From Pseudomonadota bacterium (GTDB lineage: Bacteria > Pseudomonadota > Gammaproteobacteria > Halothiobacillales > Halothiobacillaceae): a DNA stretch of 14,799 nucleotides. The stretch lies in the NCBI GenBank assembly GCA_021795795.1, contig JAJYPA010000160.1, positions 1-14,799 on the forward strand, written 5' to 3'. Every line of letters starts with the position of its first letter. The first letter of the stretch is position 1. The notes under the pieces are model-generated. The model was not told the origin of the DNA and searched no databases. It saw nothing but the letters and a program-made list of their open reading frames with translations. Shown piece after piece: positions 1 through 7,080 of this stretch. A program made the position numbers and the translations under genes.

Positions 1-47
1 TCCAGGATCGGGCGGACGGAGAACTGTCAGTAATGAAGGGGTGAGGG

Positions 48-75
48 TGTTGTACTGGGAAAAATTTGTTATACT
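48..75 (+). promoter_or_regulatory. Extended -10 promoter, rightward
   Basis: A TATACT hexamer at 70-75 is preceded by TG at 67-68, giving the extended -10 form TGnTATACT. The -35 region is weak: TTGTAC at 50-55 leaves only 14 nt of spacer, and nothing better sits at 17 nt. Extended -10 promoters tolerate a poor -35. Transcription would begin near 82 and run into the structured region and the terminator at 220-246. It points towards the 3' end of the leftward trb operon. Confidence 0.45.
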
Positions 76-81
76 GTCCAT

Positions 82-246
82 GTTCCTTCCTGTTGCGTCA
101 GGTCAAGGGACCACGGCAGAGAGCGGCTAACTGCTCTGCAAGTGGCGTTCTTGGGAGAATATCCCATTTTGCGCCGCGAACCAAACTCCCAACCGCGAGC
201 GGCGCGCGGGATGCCAAGGCCTCCAGGGGAAACCCTGGGGGTTTTT
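82..246 (+). ncRNA. Candidate structured small RNA of about 165 nt
   Basis: No convincing gene occupies this stretch. Read rightward it folds into four consecutive elements. Hairpin 1 is GGTC-AAGG-GACC at 101-112. Hairpin 2 pairs GCAGAG 116-121 with CTCTGC 134-139. A long interrupted rod pairs 150-154 with 214-218, 161-165 with 208-212, and 171-177 (GCGCCGC) with 199-205 (GCGGCGC). The last element is the terminator hairpin at 220-241. With the promoter at 48-75, the whole transcript unit is bounded. I do not recognise an RNA family. The rod recalls 6S RNA in shape only. The chain of stem-loops would also suit an antisense or regulator-binding RNA, since GGA occurs four times, partly in loops. 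The start and end are inferred. The minus-strand operon may read through it as antisense. Confidence 0.5.
220..246 (+). terminator. Rho-independent terminator, rightward
   Basis: A 9-bp stem (CCTCCAGGG at 220-228 with CCCTGGGGG at 233-241, one G-T wobble) is closed by a GAAA tetraloop and followed directly by TTTTT at 242-246. The T-run follows the hairpin only on the plus strand, so it ends rightward transcripts. It would release the candidate RNA and shield the end of the trb operon from antisense transcription. The minus strand has no T-run after this hairpin, so I see no terminator for the leftward operon. Confidence 0.75.
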
Positions 247-265
247 GTGCGTCTGGCGCTCCAGA

Positions 266-1165
266 TCATGCCAACCGCCCCGACCGGCTCCAGTCGTGCC
301 GGAATTGGATCTGCAATCGGCGGATCTCTGAGACCTTATGCAGGATGACGCCAATCTCACGATTACCGCCCTTGCTGAGGCTGGCATAACTGAAATTCTC
401 AGAGCCTATGAAAGCCTCGTTTGCCGTACAGATCAGTTTTGCGTGGAGATAGGTTGGATGGACTGGCATCAGCCGCACATGGACGCCATGCGCGGCCAGC
501 CATGACGCATTGCGTTTGTCGGCGGCGCTGATACCGGCGGGCAGAATCACCCACGCCTGATTGCCCTTACGGGCCAAGGCTCTGAGCACCGCCTTGTCGT
601 CGCCCATTTCCTCCGTCTCGATCTCCACATTACCCGGCTGGTCGATGACAGAAACAATTTTATGGGTGCTGCCTGGCGACAAGACCAGAACCCGGTGCGG
701 CCAGTTGCCCGCCCGTTGGTTCGTCCAGTCGGCCATGAACACGTCGCGCGCGGCTCGGACGATGTTGGGATTATCCGTCACGTCCAGATAATCCCTGTTA
801 AAATGAAAATCGCTATAGGCAAAGTTTGCCGTACCGATTTCAGCGGTTGTTCCGGTCACTACATATTTGGCGTGGTCATACACAAAGCGCCCAGGACCAG
901 CCTCAAATCGTCCCGGTGCCCAGTGCAATTTAGCGCCTGTTTTCACGACAGCAACAGCTTCCTGGTGTACCTGCTGAGGCGATATATGCCACGGTCGGCC
1001 ATCCAGGATGACCCGCACCACAACGCCCCGCGCATGAGCTGCGCGCAAGGCGTCCAGTATGGGTCTGCTGCTCAGATAGTAGACGTTCAGGTCAACCCTA
1101 TGCCGCGCCTGGTCAATGACCTGGACGATGGGCGCGACGCCGGATGATGGTTCGATGTAGAGCAT
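266..1165 (-). CDS. Phospholipase D-like protein, degenerate HKD motifs
   Basis: The 299-aa product has the two-lobed layout of the phospholipase D/Nuc superfamily. The first lobe carries H98-x-K100 followed by GTANF (111-115). The second carries H241-x-K243 followed by GSENF (254-258). The family signature is HxK(x)4D, but here residue 105 is Gly and residue 248 is Ala, so both motifs lack the Asp. The catalytic His and Lys are kept in each half. Nuc-type endonucleases of about 170 aa, often found in conjugation operons, have one motif and a signal peptide. This one has two motifs and no visible signal peptide, which suggests a cytoplasmic protein. It is the last gene of the operon, and its ATG follows the upstream stop by one base. 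Substrate (DNA or phospholipid) and activity are unknown. Confidence 0.8.
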   Translation of the reverse strand: MLYIEPSSGVAPIVQVIDQARHRVDLNVYYLSSRPILDALRAAHARGVVVRVILDGRPWHISPQQVHQEAVAVVKTGAKLHWAPGRFEAGPGRFVYDHAKYVVTGTTAEIGTANFAYSDFHFNRDYLDVTDNPNIVRAARDVFMADWTNQRAGNWPHRVLVLSPGSTHKIVSVIDQPGNVEIETEEMGDDKAVLRALARKGNQAWVILPAGISAADKRNASWLAAHGVHVRLMPVHPTYLHAKLICTANEAFIGSENFSYASLSKGGNREIGVILHKVSEIRRLQIQFRHDWSRSGRLA

Positions 1166-1166
1166 T

Positions 1167-1541
1167 CTAGCTACCGTTCATGCTGTGCATAACACGTTGG
1201 TAACGATCCTCTATATCAGTTTTATCGGAAGAGAACAGAGAGATGGTCCCGCTAGACCCCATTTGGTGCAGCTCATTTTTCTGGAAGTAACCGAGTTGAT
1301 TATCCCGGATCAACCAGCGGACGTTTTCATCTGTTAGCGGAAGCCTAGCCAGAATAAGTCCTAATACGGCAGAACGTACAATTTTTCGGTTGTTGTTGCT
1401 GTCATATTTCACCATCATTCTAATCAAACTTAGCGGGTCCACCACTGGTTTATTTTCAGTGCTGCCCAAAGTGGTTGCGGCTTCTATTCCAAGGTCACCA
1501 AGGATAGAATCTAACGCACTGCTATATTCATCATCCGTCAT
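1167..1541 (-). CDS. Hypothetical protein between trbI and the PLD-like gene
   Basis: I do not recognise this 124-aa protein. The start at 1541 (MTDDEYSS) is chosen because AAGGA lies 8 nt upstream, over the trbI stop. A longer form starting at 1586 would overlap trbI and has less support. The protein is soluble and acidic at its N-terminus, has no signal peptide or membrane segment, and is mostly helical in appearance between residues 35 and 90. The gene is AT-rich (about 37% GC over 1381-1440 by hand count), unlike trbI, so it was probably acquired separately. It ends one base before the PLD-like start, so the two are likely translationally coupled. A partner or immunity role for the PLD-like protein is possible but only inferred from position. 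Confidence 0.65.
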   Translation of the reverse strand: MTDDEYSSALDSILGDLGIEAATTLGSTENKPVVDPLSLIRMMVKYDSNNNRKIVRSAVLGLILARLPLTDENVRWLIRDNQLGYFQKNELHQMGSSGTISLFSSDKTDIEDRYQRVMHSMNGS

Positions 1542-1554
1542 TAAATAATTCCTT

Positions 1555-2730
1555 TTATGAACGCCCATAAGGGCCGGGGAAAACAATATCCTTTGTGACC
1601 ATCACATTCATCAGAAAGCCTGGTCTTATCGTTAGGGTAGGGGCTATATTCATCGCCTGTGTCAGGAATTGGGTAGAGACCTGTCCGACCTCGGAAGCAA
1701 GCGCCTGCGCTGCCGTGGAGCCATAGCTTTGCGTGCTCAAAATGCTCTGCTGCGGCTGCGACAAGGCAATGCCGACATTCACCATGGACAAGAGGAACGC
1801 ATCCTTAAAAATCGTCCAATAGTGGTCGTTCACAAGATCATGCAGCCCCGCGTACCCCCGGAGACCTGCGCCAGGCATACCACCAATGTTGATATAAGAC
1901 CCATTAGGAAAAATCAGGCGCGTCCAGGCGACTAGCACCCGTTTTTGGCCCATGAGCACATTGTTGTCATACACGCCGATGATTTTCGTCCCGGCGGGCA
2001 CCAGGACATATCGGCCATTGATGGATCCGTAGACCGGTTGGCGCACCATCGCTGTGACCTGGCCCGATATGCCACTCTTGATACCCGTGATCAGCGTTGC
2101 CGGTATGACCGTACCGGCTTGCAGCTCGTAGGGCGAAAGCGGTTTTTCAACTTGGGCGTCAAGATAGTCCGACTGCTTGGCGGCGGCTGCGGCCAGGAAC
2201 TTGCCTTGCGGGCCACTGGCGGCCGGAACGGCCCCTTGAGGCTTTGGCCGATGTGCAGCGACTTGAAGGGGGGCTGCGGCCGCTGCCGCCGGAGCGGCTG
2301 GCGCGGTGGACGCCCCAAAACCCGGCACACTGAGGCTCGCCTTTTCCATGGCTTTCAGCCTGGCTTTTTTTGCGGCCGCGCGCTGCGCCGCCGTCTGCGC
2401 GGCACCAGTTGACCGCCCGGATGCGGGGGGCAGATTGCCTTGCGCTCCTCCTGCTGTCTGTGCCGCGTTCGACAAACCGCGTGCTGGGCCGGTTGCTGTG
2501 GATGCCGGAATAGGCGGGATCTTCTGGTTGATCCAGCTATCACTTGTCGGTGATGCCGGAGTCTGACTGGCGGATGCTGCGGGCTTTGCCGTTGTCGAAT
2601 GGACACCCGAAAACATCAGATATGCTATCACGCCCACGACAAGCAGGCCGCCTACAATGATGTAGATGATCTTGTTGCTGAGGCTGGCCGGACGCGGTGG
2701 CTGCGGATTGATGGGGTCTATGGTGCTCAT
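1555..2730 (-). CDS. trbI: Conjugal transfer protein TrbI (VirB10 family)
   Basis: This 391-aa protein is the envelope-spanning scaffold of the T4SS core. It has a short Pro-rich cytoplasmic N-terminus, one membrane helix at about 20-41, a long Ala/Pro/Gln-rich periplasmic linker to about 190, and the conserved C-terminal beta-barrel domain. Visible hallmarks are the VPAGTKIIGVYDN stretch, the RLIFPNGS segment, and the GMPGAGLRGYAGL segment before a helix resembling the outer-membrane antenna region. An AAGGAGG ribosome site sits 4 nt upstream of the ATG. The preceding trbG stop is 9 nt away, so no trbH gene lies between them as it would in the Ti order. The final residues run slightly into the region upstream of the AT-rich 124-aa gene. 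Confidence 0.93.
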   Translation of the reverse strand: MSTIDPINPQPPRPASLSNKIIYIIVGGLLVVGVIAYLMFSGVHSTTAKPAASASQTPASPTSDSWINQKIPPIPASTATGPARGLSNAAQTAGGAQGNLPPASGRSTGAAQTAAQRAAAKKARLKAMEKASLSVPGFGASTAPAAPAAAAAAPLQVAAHRPKPQGAVPAASGPQGKFLAAAAAKQSDYLDAQVEKPLSPYELQAGTVIPATLITGIKSGISGQVTAMVRQPVYGSINGRYVLVPAGTKIIGVYDNNVLMGQKRVLVAWTRLIFPNGSYINIGGMPGAGLRGYAGLHDLVNDHYWTIFKDAFLLSMVNVGIALSQPQQSILSTQSYGSTAAQALASEVGQVSTQFLTQAMNIAPTLTIRPGFLMNVMVTKDIVFPGPYGRS

Positions 2731-2739
2731 ATCGCCTCC

Positions 2740-3630
2740 TTACCACCACGTTTTGCGGGCGGGGCCTTGCTTGATGACTTCGCGCTTTTGATGGCCGCCG
2801 ACGCCAGACACCAGTACCAGCTCCTGCGGTACGGCATCTACCACGTAATACGGGGACTTGTACTGATAGTTAATCAGTATGTCCTTGCCGTCATAGTGCG
2901 AGAAAATGACCGGCGCGTTGTCCACCTTCGGAATCTGGATATAAGTGTGGTTTTCTGCTGAGAAAACCCGCACAGGCTTGGTGCCGTTGCCGTGCCAATG
3001 CCAAGCGAAGTCCAGATTCTTAACGGACAAATTCGGTAATGTACCCACGGTCAAGGCTTTCGTCTTGGCGGCATTCTGAGCCATGGCGTGATATTTTTGC
3101 GCCCAGTTCTGCACCATTTCAGCCGGGTAATAAAAGCCGATCATCGGGATATAGGCGCTCTTGTCGCTGACTAGGTTGAGGTAATAGGTCTTGTCTTGCG
3201 TAGTGACGACCATATTGGTGTTGTACTCCGGTCCGTATCCGACCGGCTTGACGACGATTTCTTCCCGGTCATTCGTCATGGCCGGACTGCTCTGCCAACC
3301 CGGCACATTACCTATGGAGACATTTTTTATCTTTTGGCCGCGCCCCAACTGGATGACGCAAGCGTGCAGAGGGGCGCAGAGCACGGTCGGCCAGACATTC
3401 CCGTAGGGATAGAGCACCGTACCGGACGGCAAGACAATAGGCTTGTATGCCGCATCGTTATCGCGGCTATACATTCTGACAACGCGCTCCACGGCCTGTC
3501 GCTGATTGTTGGCCTGGATGACGGCACCCTCCTTGAGGGCCTGCTGGTAAATTTGCGCGCTGGTTTGTGCCCATGCGGACAGGGGCAGAGCCAAAGCGAC
3601 GGCGGCGATAATTGCAGTGTTTTTTTTCAT
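2740..3630 (-). CDS. trbG: Conjugal transfer protein TrbG (VirB9/CagX family)
   Basis: This is the outer-membrane-associated part of the T4SS core. The start at 3630 is preferred over an upstream ATG at 3675. It gives a clean signal peptide (MKKN, hydrophobic 5-18, cleavage after AWA at 21), and GGAG lies just upstream, between it and the trbF stop. The mature protein shows the VirB9 layout: an N-terminal domain to about 125, the linking strand 'TNMVVTTQDKTYYLNLVS' near 137-156, a YYPAE segment near 167-171, and a C-terminal domain that docks with TrbI and the outer-membrane lipoprotein. The length of 296 aa is normal. It sits 10 nt after trbF and 9 nt before trbI. Confidence 0.9.
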   Translation of the reverse strand: MKKNTAIIAAVALALPLSAWAQTSAQIYQQALKEGAVIQANNQRQAVERVVRMYSRDNDAAYKPIVLPSGTVLYPYGNVWPTVLCAPLHACVIQLGRGQKIKNVSIGNVPGWQSSPAMTNDREEIVVKPVGYGPEYNTNMVVTTQDKTYYLNLVSDKSAYIPMIGFYYPAEMVQNWAQKYHAMAQNAAKTKALTVGTLPNLSVKNLDFAWHWHGNGTKPVRVFSAENHTYIQIPKVDNAPVIFSHYDGKDILINYQYKSPYYVVDAVPQELVLVSGVGGHQKREVIKQGPARKTWW

Positions 3631-3640
3631 CGGTCGGCTC

Positions 3641-4330
3641 CTATAAAATCCGATTCCAAGCGAAGTGCGTGACATAGATTCCCAGCGGGTTATTAAGCTG
3701 TTCGGATCCCGTAACAGGGGAGATCACCGTATAGCCGATAATGCCCTGCCAATGGGAAACCTTGTCGATGCGGCCGGTTAGTGTGTAGGTCGTTTGCGTC
3801 CACTGGACTTGGTAAGTATGCGGCGACAATGGCACGGCACTGGTTACGTCCACAGCCACCGATTCCGTGCGCAGTTTCAGCATGGGATTGCGCGGCTTCC
3901 ACCACTTGTCGAGTGGCCCCAACGCGCTTTGCGTGACCATGCCGGTCGCTTCATCCACCAGTTTTTTCTCCGCGATGGGGTCACTTATGACCTCATGCGT
4001 GAGCACAATCCAGTTAGCGATTTGATGGCGCACGACATAACCTGGGATGCCGGATACTGTGACCGGCTCAACCGCGCGCGCCTGGCCGAGTTTGTTGACT
4101 TCGATAATTCTGGTGACGGTATGGGTCCGGTCGGCCTCGTGGACCAGGCCGTAAACCAGCGGGATATACCCGATCACGGCCACTATGGCGACTACGCTGG
4201 CGATTTTGGCGATATTGACATAATCGCCGTATCGCTCCACCCATTCCCGCCGGGCGGCTATGTAAGGATTCATCGCCAAATCCGGCGGCGCTGCATCTTT
4301 TGTGGGTCGGTCACGATTAAATAGGCTCAT
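3641..4330 (-). CDS. trbF: Conjugal transfer protein TrbF (VirB8 family)
   Basis: This 229-aa inner-membrane assembly factor has the family's layout: a short cytoplasmic N-terminus, one membrane helix at about 41-61, and a periplasmic NTF2-like domain. The cytoplasmic motif NPYIAARREWVERYGDYV (21-38) is the typical TrbF signature just before the membrane. The start codon overlaps the stop of the upstream 92-aa gene as ATGA, and GGAG lies about 10 nt upstream. TrbF is expected to contact TrbG and TrbI and help place the pilus subunits. Confidence 0.92.
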   Translation of the reverse strand: MSLFNRDRPTKDAAPPDLAMNPYIAARREWVERYGDYVNIAKIASVVAIVAVIGYIPLVYGLVHEADRTHTVTRIIEVNKLGQARAVEPVTVSGIPGYVVRHQIANWIVLTHEVISDPIAEKKLVDEATGMVTQSALGPLDKWWKPRNPMLKLRTESVAVDVTSAVPLSPHTYQVQWTQTTYTLTGRIDKVSHWQGIIGYTVISPVTGSEQLNNPLGIYVTHFAWNRIL

Positions 4331-4605
4331 TTTAGGTCGGCTCCTGATTGGTAATGAAAAAAACGCATAAATATCGGGATGGTGATAGCAGCACCCGCAA
4401 TGCCGAAAACGATGGCGGAGATCATACCCAGCCAGCCATAACCAAGCACATGCAAAATACCGAAGTCAGCCAAAATCATCGGGAGCACAAGGAATAGATT
4501 AAATCGCTTGGTAAACAGATATTCCTTTGGCTGCTCACGCTTGAAGGCTTTCAGTTCTTTCCATAGGGCGGTGAGTAAACCGCGCGTTTCGTTGAACTCA
4601 GACAT
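4327..4605 (-). CDS. Small two-helix membrane protein between trbL and trbF
   Basis: I do not recognise this 92-aa protein. It has a charged N-terminal cytoplasmic stretch (1-34), two hydrophobic segments at about 36-54 and 57-79, and a short charged tail. Both ends are predicted cytoplasmic. It starts 11 nt after the trbL stop, with GAGGG about 11 nt upstream of the ATG, and overlaps trbF by 4 nt. A second ATG at 4609 is out of frame. Its place in the mating-pair operon and its tight coupling imply a role in the inner-membrane complex. The Ti and RP4 trb operons have no named gene at this spot. Confidence 0.75.
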   Translation of the reverse strand: MSEFNETRGLLTALWKELKAFKREQPKEYLFTKRFNLFLVLPMILADFGILHVLGYGWLGMISAIVFGIAGAAITIPIFMRFFHYQSGADLK

Positions 4606-4616
4606 ACATTATTCCC

Positions 4617-6020
4617 TCACTCATCGCGCGATGCGTCGAACTTCGGGGATATGCCTTGTGTAGGCGTTTTATCCACTGCCGAGTTGACGCCAGAGGTAGC
4701 ATGATGCAGCGCTGTGATAGCATCAGTTCCGCGACTGGCTGGCTTGGGCCGTTTGTCATTTTCGGGACCACTGTCCGCAAACTTCGGCTGGATATTGTTT
4801 GGATTTCCTTTGGGGGGCATCGGACTTGCACTGCCTGCGCCACCCGAAGAGGGCTTAGGCCCAGCACCAGAGGATGGCGTGGCAGCGCTCCCCATATGGG
4901 GTGAAGATGCGCCAAAGCCTGAGCCGGTGGGCATCCTTGTCTGAGAGGATCCGCCTACGCCAGGCGCACGAGTGGCGGTGCCCATGAACGTCCCTCCAGT
5001 TTCTCCTATAGCCTCGCCAGCGCGGGCTGCGGCAATCACGGGATTAGCAGCACCTCTAACCGCTTCTCCGGTGACGGACGCGGCACCCGCCAAGGCCATC
5101 CCAGCTCCTACGGCCGTAGCCAGCAATTCTCCGCCGCCGGAATTAAGAGAACCTTGCAAAAGACTTGCCGCCAGGCTAGGGATTTTGACGGCGAGATACC
5201 CAAAGATAGCCGCTTGACCCAAGACCAGAAGCGCTGTGTCGAAGGTGGGGCTTGCGGTTATCTCAGCGGGCCAGGACTGCGCGATGCCCATGCCGATACC
5301 GACAATCACATACAAAATCATCATGCGAACACCGACGGATATGGCGGCTGAAAAATACTTTTCAGCAAAAGAGGCCACTGGCCGGAAGGCGGAGAACCCA
5401 AGCATAATGATGCCGACGCCAAAAAGAATATAGCTCATGACCTGAATCACGATAAATTCCGCCGCCACAACAATAAATGCCAGAATAATTAATATCCCGA
5501 ACAATCCGCCTAATATCATCACACCGGGATTTCCTACGAGGTCGCCAAGAATACCCTTCGATGCCATAGTCGCACCGATCTTGCCCATACCATTGACCAG
5601 TGCGGCTGATACGTTCATCCCATCGGAAAGTATCGTTCCTGGTGTAATTGGTGATATATGCGCCGCCCTAAAACCTATTTCAGCGAATGATGCAACTATA
5701 TCGTGGAACCACGTTGCCCCGTTTTCGATAAACGCTAAACCAAAGGAAGCAAAGAGGATGGTCTTTACCAGTGCAGGAATAAGGCTATGAATATCGACCT
5801 TGAATAATACACGTTTTATTCCGAACCAAGCGATTTCAATAAGAAAAAGTGAAACCCAGAGACTTCTGGCGAGCGGCTGTACAACACTGAACCATTGCTG
5901 TTCTTGTGCTTGGTATGGCGCCAAAAGGCCAGTAGTTAAGGCTTTTGCCATAGCAACATCTGGTATGGTTAGTGTCATAATCATCAGAACGGCAACAAGG
6001 CATACACGCTTCTTGTCCAT
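4617..6020 (-). CDS. trbL: Conjugal transfer protein TrbL (VirB6 family)
   Basis: This polytopic inner-membrane channel component is 467 aa long. The start at 6020 (MDKKRVCL) is chosen because a signal-like N-terminus follows (cleavage likely after VAMA at 24) and GGAT lies 9 nt upstream. The frame stays open upstream, but only as a shadow of the exclusion gene and the 73-bp repeat. Hydrophobic segments lie at about 52-72, 82-98, 167-210 (two helices), 228-248, 262-285 and 300-315. From about 340 to the end the protein is a Gly/Ser/Pro-rich, probably disordered tail, as is common in TrbL. Base composition is more AT-rich than in trbB or traB. The gene follows the exclusion gene by 10 nt, the trbJ-K-L order of Ti plasmids. 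Confidence 0.9.
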   Translation of the reverse strand: MDKKRVCLVAVLMIMTLTIPDVAMAKALTTGLLAPYQAQEQQWFSVVQPLARSLWVSLFLIEIAWFGIKRVLFKVDIHSLIPALVKTILFASFGLAFIENGATWFHDIVASFAEIGFRAAHISPITPGTILSDGMNVSAALVNGMGKIGATMASKGILGDLVGNPGVMILGGLFGILIILAFIVVAAEFIVIQVMSYILFGVGIIMLGFSAFRPVASFAEKYFSAAISVGVRMMILYVIVGIGMGIAQSWPAEITASPTFDTALLVLGQAAIFGYLAVKIPSLAASLLQGSLNSGGGELLATAVGAGMALAGAASVTGEAVRGAANPVIAAARAGEAIGETGGTFMGTATRAPGVGGSSQTRMPTGSGFGASSPHMGSAATPSSGAGPKPSSGGAGSASPMPPKGNPNNIQPKFADSGPENDKRPKPASRGTDAITALHHATSGVNSAVDKTPTQGISPKFDASRDE

Positions 6021-6030
6021 GGCTGGCATC

Positions 6031-6327
6031 CTACGGTATATTATTTGGGCTGTTGGTGACCGTGCCACCGCCCGTAAACGGTGTGGTAGGCTGACTAAAA
6101 AACTTCTTTGTCGCTCGTGTATTCTCTGCCTGATAAGCATTCTGACATGCCGCAAGCGTTTGTCGTGGCGTATTATTATTGCACCATTTTATTTCCTTGG
6201 TGCGCGCCGTGCTATGCTTTTCATACCACGCTACTTTGTGCATACCACTTGGTCCGTTATTATTCGATGAACAACCAGCCAAACCAACGACACAGAAAAC
6301 AACGACAACTTTGCTTATTATATGCAT
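6031..6327 (-). CDS. trbK: Entry-exclusion lipoprotein, TrbK/EexN-like
   Basis: This 98-aa lipoprotein has a signal peptide at 1-18 and a lipobox LAGC with the lipidated Cys at 19. The middle part has the EexN/TrbK pattern: VAWYEKH (32-38), then a charged helix with Cys49, an Asn-rich turn, and Cys61 in 'LAACQNA'. Known members sit in the recipient envelope and block further mating by the same plasmid type. The position between trbJ and trbL is exactly that of trbK. The start at 6327 is supported by GGAGG 7 nt upstream; a longer frame from 6381 lies inside trbJ. The last 23 residues (76-98) are almost identical to the TrbJ C-terminus, encoded by a 73-bp direct repeat. Outside that repeat the gene is AT-rich (about 46% GC), suggesting a transferred module fused to a local tail. 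The family call rests on motif memory. Confidence 0.75.
   Translation of the reverse strand: MHIISKVVVVFCVVGLAGCSSNNNGPSGMHKVAWYEKHSTARTKEIKWCNNNTPRQTLAACQNAYQAENTRATKKFFSQPTTPFTGGGTVTNSPNNIP
6032..6104. repeat. 73-bp direct repeat, copy A (end of trbK)
   Basis: This copy matches 6345-6417 at 71 of 73 positions, with differences at 6060 and 6084. It encodes the last 23 residues of the exclusion lipoprotein, starts within its stop codon, and lies directly upstream of trbL. The offset between copies is 313 bp. Confidence 0.95.
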
Positions 6328-6343
6328 GACCGTTCCTCCCTCA

Positions 6344-7069
6344 TTACGGTATATTATTTGGGCTGTTGGTGATCGTGCCACCGCCCGTAAACGGTGCGGT
6401 AGGCTGACTAAAAAACTGCTCCGTCACCTGCTGATTGTTCGCGGTTTCTTGTAGATTGGTCGCCATATATTTCTCCGACGCGGCGTTGTATTGCTGCTGC
6501 GTGGCGAGCAGTTGATTGGCCTGGCTGGCTTCCGTGCCAGCGATGGCCGTGGCGGCTTGCAGTACTTGCAGTCGGCCCGTACTGGTGGCCCCGGCGGCGG
6601 TCGCGCTGTTGATGGCATTCTGGGCAGTCGTGTAACCATTCGGATTCAGCCCGGCCACTTGCAGCGCCTGCTGGATCGACTGGAGCGTGGAGTTGTCCAG
6701 GGTAGAGAGCTGGCCGTTATAGTTGTATCCGCTGCTATTCCATCCGGGGTACTGGTTCGAGAACTGCGATATGGTGTTTTGCAGGTTATAGGAATATCCC
6801 TGCATCTGCTGCTCCAGATTCGCCAGGTCCTGAATGGGCAGCAACGCAGTACTCCAGAGACTTTGCGGTACGGTCGCCAGATTCATGGCCTGGTCAGACA
6901 CCATCTGAATCTGCTGCTGCAACTGCTGGGCCTGGCGAGCATACTGCATCATGGACGTGGTTTCCTGAACAAGCTGCTCCGCGAAAGTGGAGCCACCGTT
7001 TCCCATGACCGTTCCGGCCATGGCACAACCAGGCGCAACGAGTAAAGCCAGCAACACGAATTTCTTCAT
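6344..7069 (-). CDS. trbJ: Conjugal transfer protein TrbJ (VirB5-like)
   Basis: This periplasmic, probably pilus-associated protein is 241 aa long. It has a signal peptide (MKKFVLLALLVAPGCAMA, cleavage after residue 18). The cysteine at 15 lacks a proper lipobox, so I treat it as a type I signal. The mature protein is rich in Gln, Asn, Ser and Ala. Helical stretches include the 'QYARQAQQLQQQIQMVSDQ' region (about 42-60), typical of the TrbJ/VirB5 coiled arrangement. AAAGGAG lies 6 nt upstream of the ATG. The C-terminal tail (219-241), FFSQPT.PFTGGGT.TNSPNNIP, is shared with the next gene through the 73-bp repeat. The gene is 11 nt downstream of the 163-aa unknown. Confidence 0.88.
   Translation of the reverse strand: MKKFVLLALLVAPGCAMAGTVMGNGGSTFAEQLVQETTSMMQYARQAQQLQQQIQMVSDQAMNLATVPQSLWSTALLPIQDLANLEQQMQGYSYNLQNTISQFSNQYPGWNSSGYNYNGQLSTLDNSTLQSIQQALQVAGLNPNGYTTAQNAINSATAAGATSTGRLQVLQAATAIAGTEASQANQLLATQQQYNAASEKYMATNLQETANNQQVTEQFFSQPTAPFTGGGTITNSPNNIP
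6345..6417. repeat. 73-bp direct repeat, copy B (end of trbJ)
   Basis: This copy encodes the last 23 residues of TrbJ and begins within its stop codon. It differs from copy A only at 6373 and 6397 inside the repeat, and both changes are conservative (Ile for Val and Ala for Thr). Similarity stops abruptly beyond 6417. The copies flank the exclusion gene. Confidence 0.95.
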
Positions 7070-7080
7070 AGGAATCTCCT

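Noticed and set aside
82..246. 6S RNA (ssrS) or oriT as the meaning of the inverted repeats
   Set aside because: The rod shape is loosely 6S-like, but I find no matching sequence blocks and the terminator directly follows. For oriT, I see no YATCCTG-type nic site or adjacent relaxase gene.
252..265. TCTGG-CGCT-CCAGA hairpin as terminator of the leftward operon
   Set aside because: The stem is only 5 bp and no T-run follows it on the minus strand.
66..389. Small open frames on both strands over the left edge
   Set aside because: They overlap the structured region and the end of the PLD-like gene, lack ribosome sites and show no recognisable protein pattern.
6021..6155. Extended N-terminus of TrbL upstream of 6020
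   Set aside because: The extra 45 codons overlap the exclusion gene and the repeat in another frame, and they would bury the signal-like N-terminus. The start at 6020 fits TrbL better.
7003..7069. TrbJ as a lipoprotein because of Cys15
   Set aside because: The residues before the Cys (VAPG) do not fit a lipobox, and AMA-G gives a good type I cleavage site.
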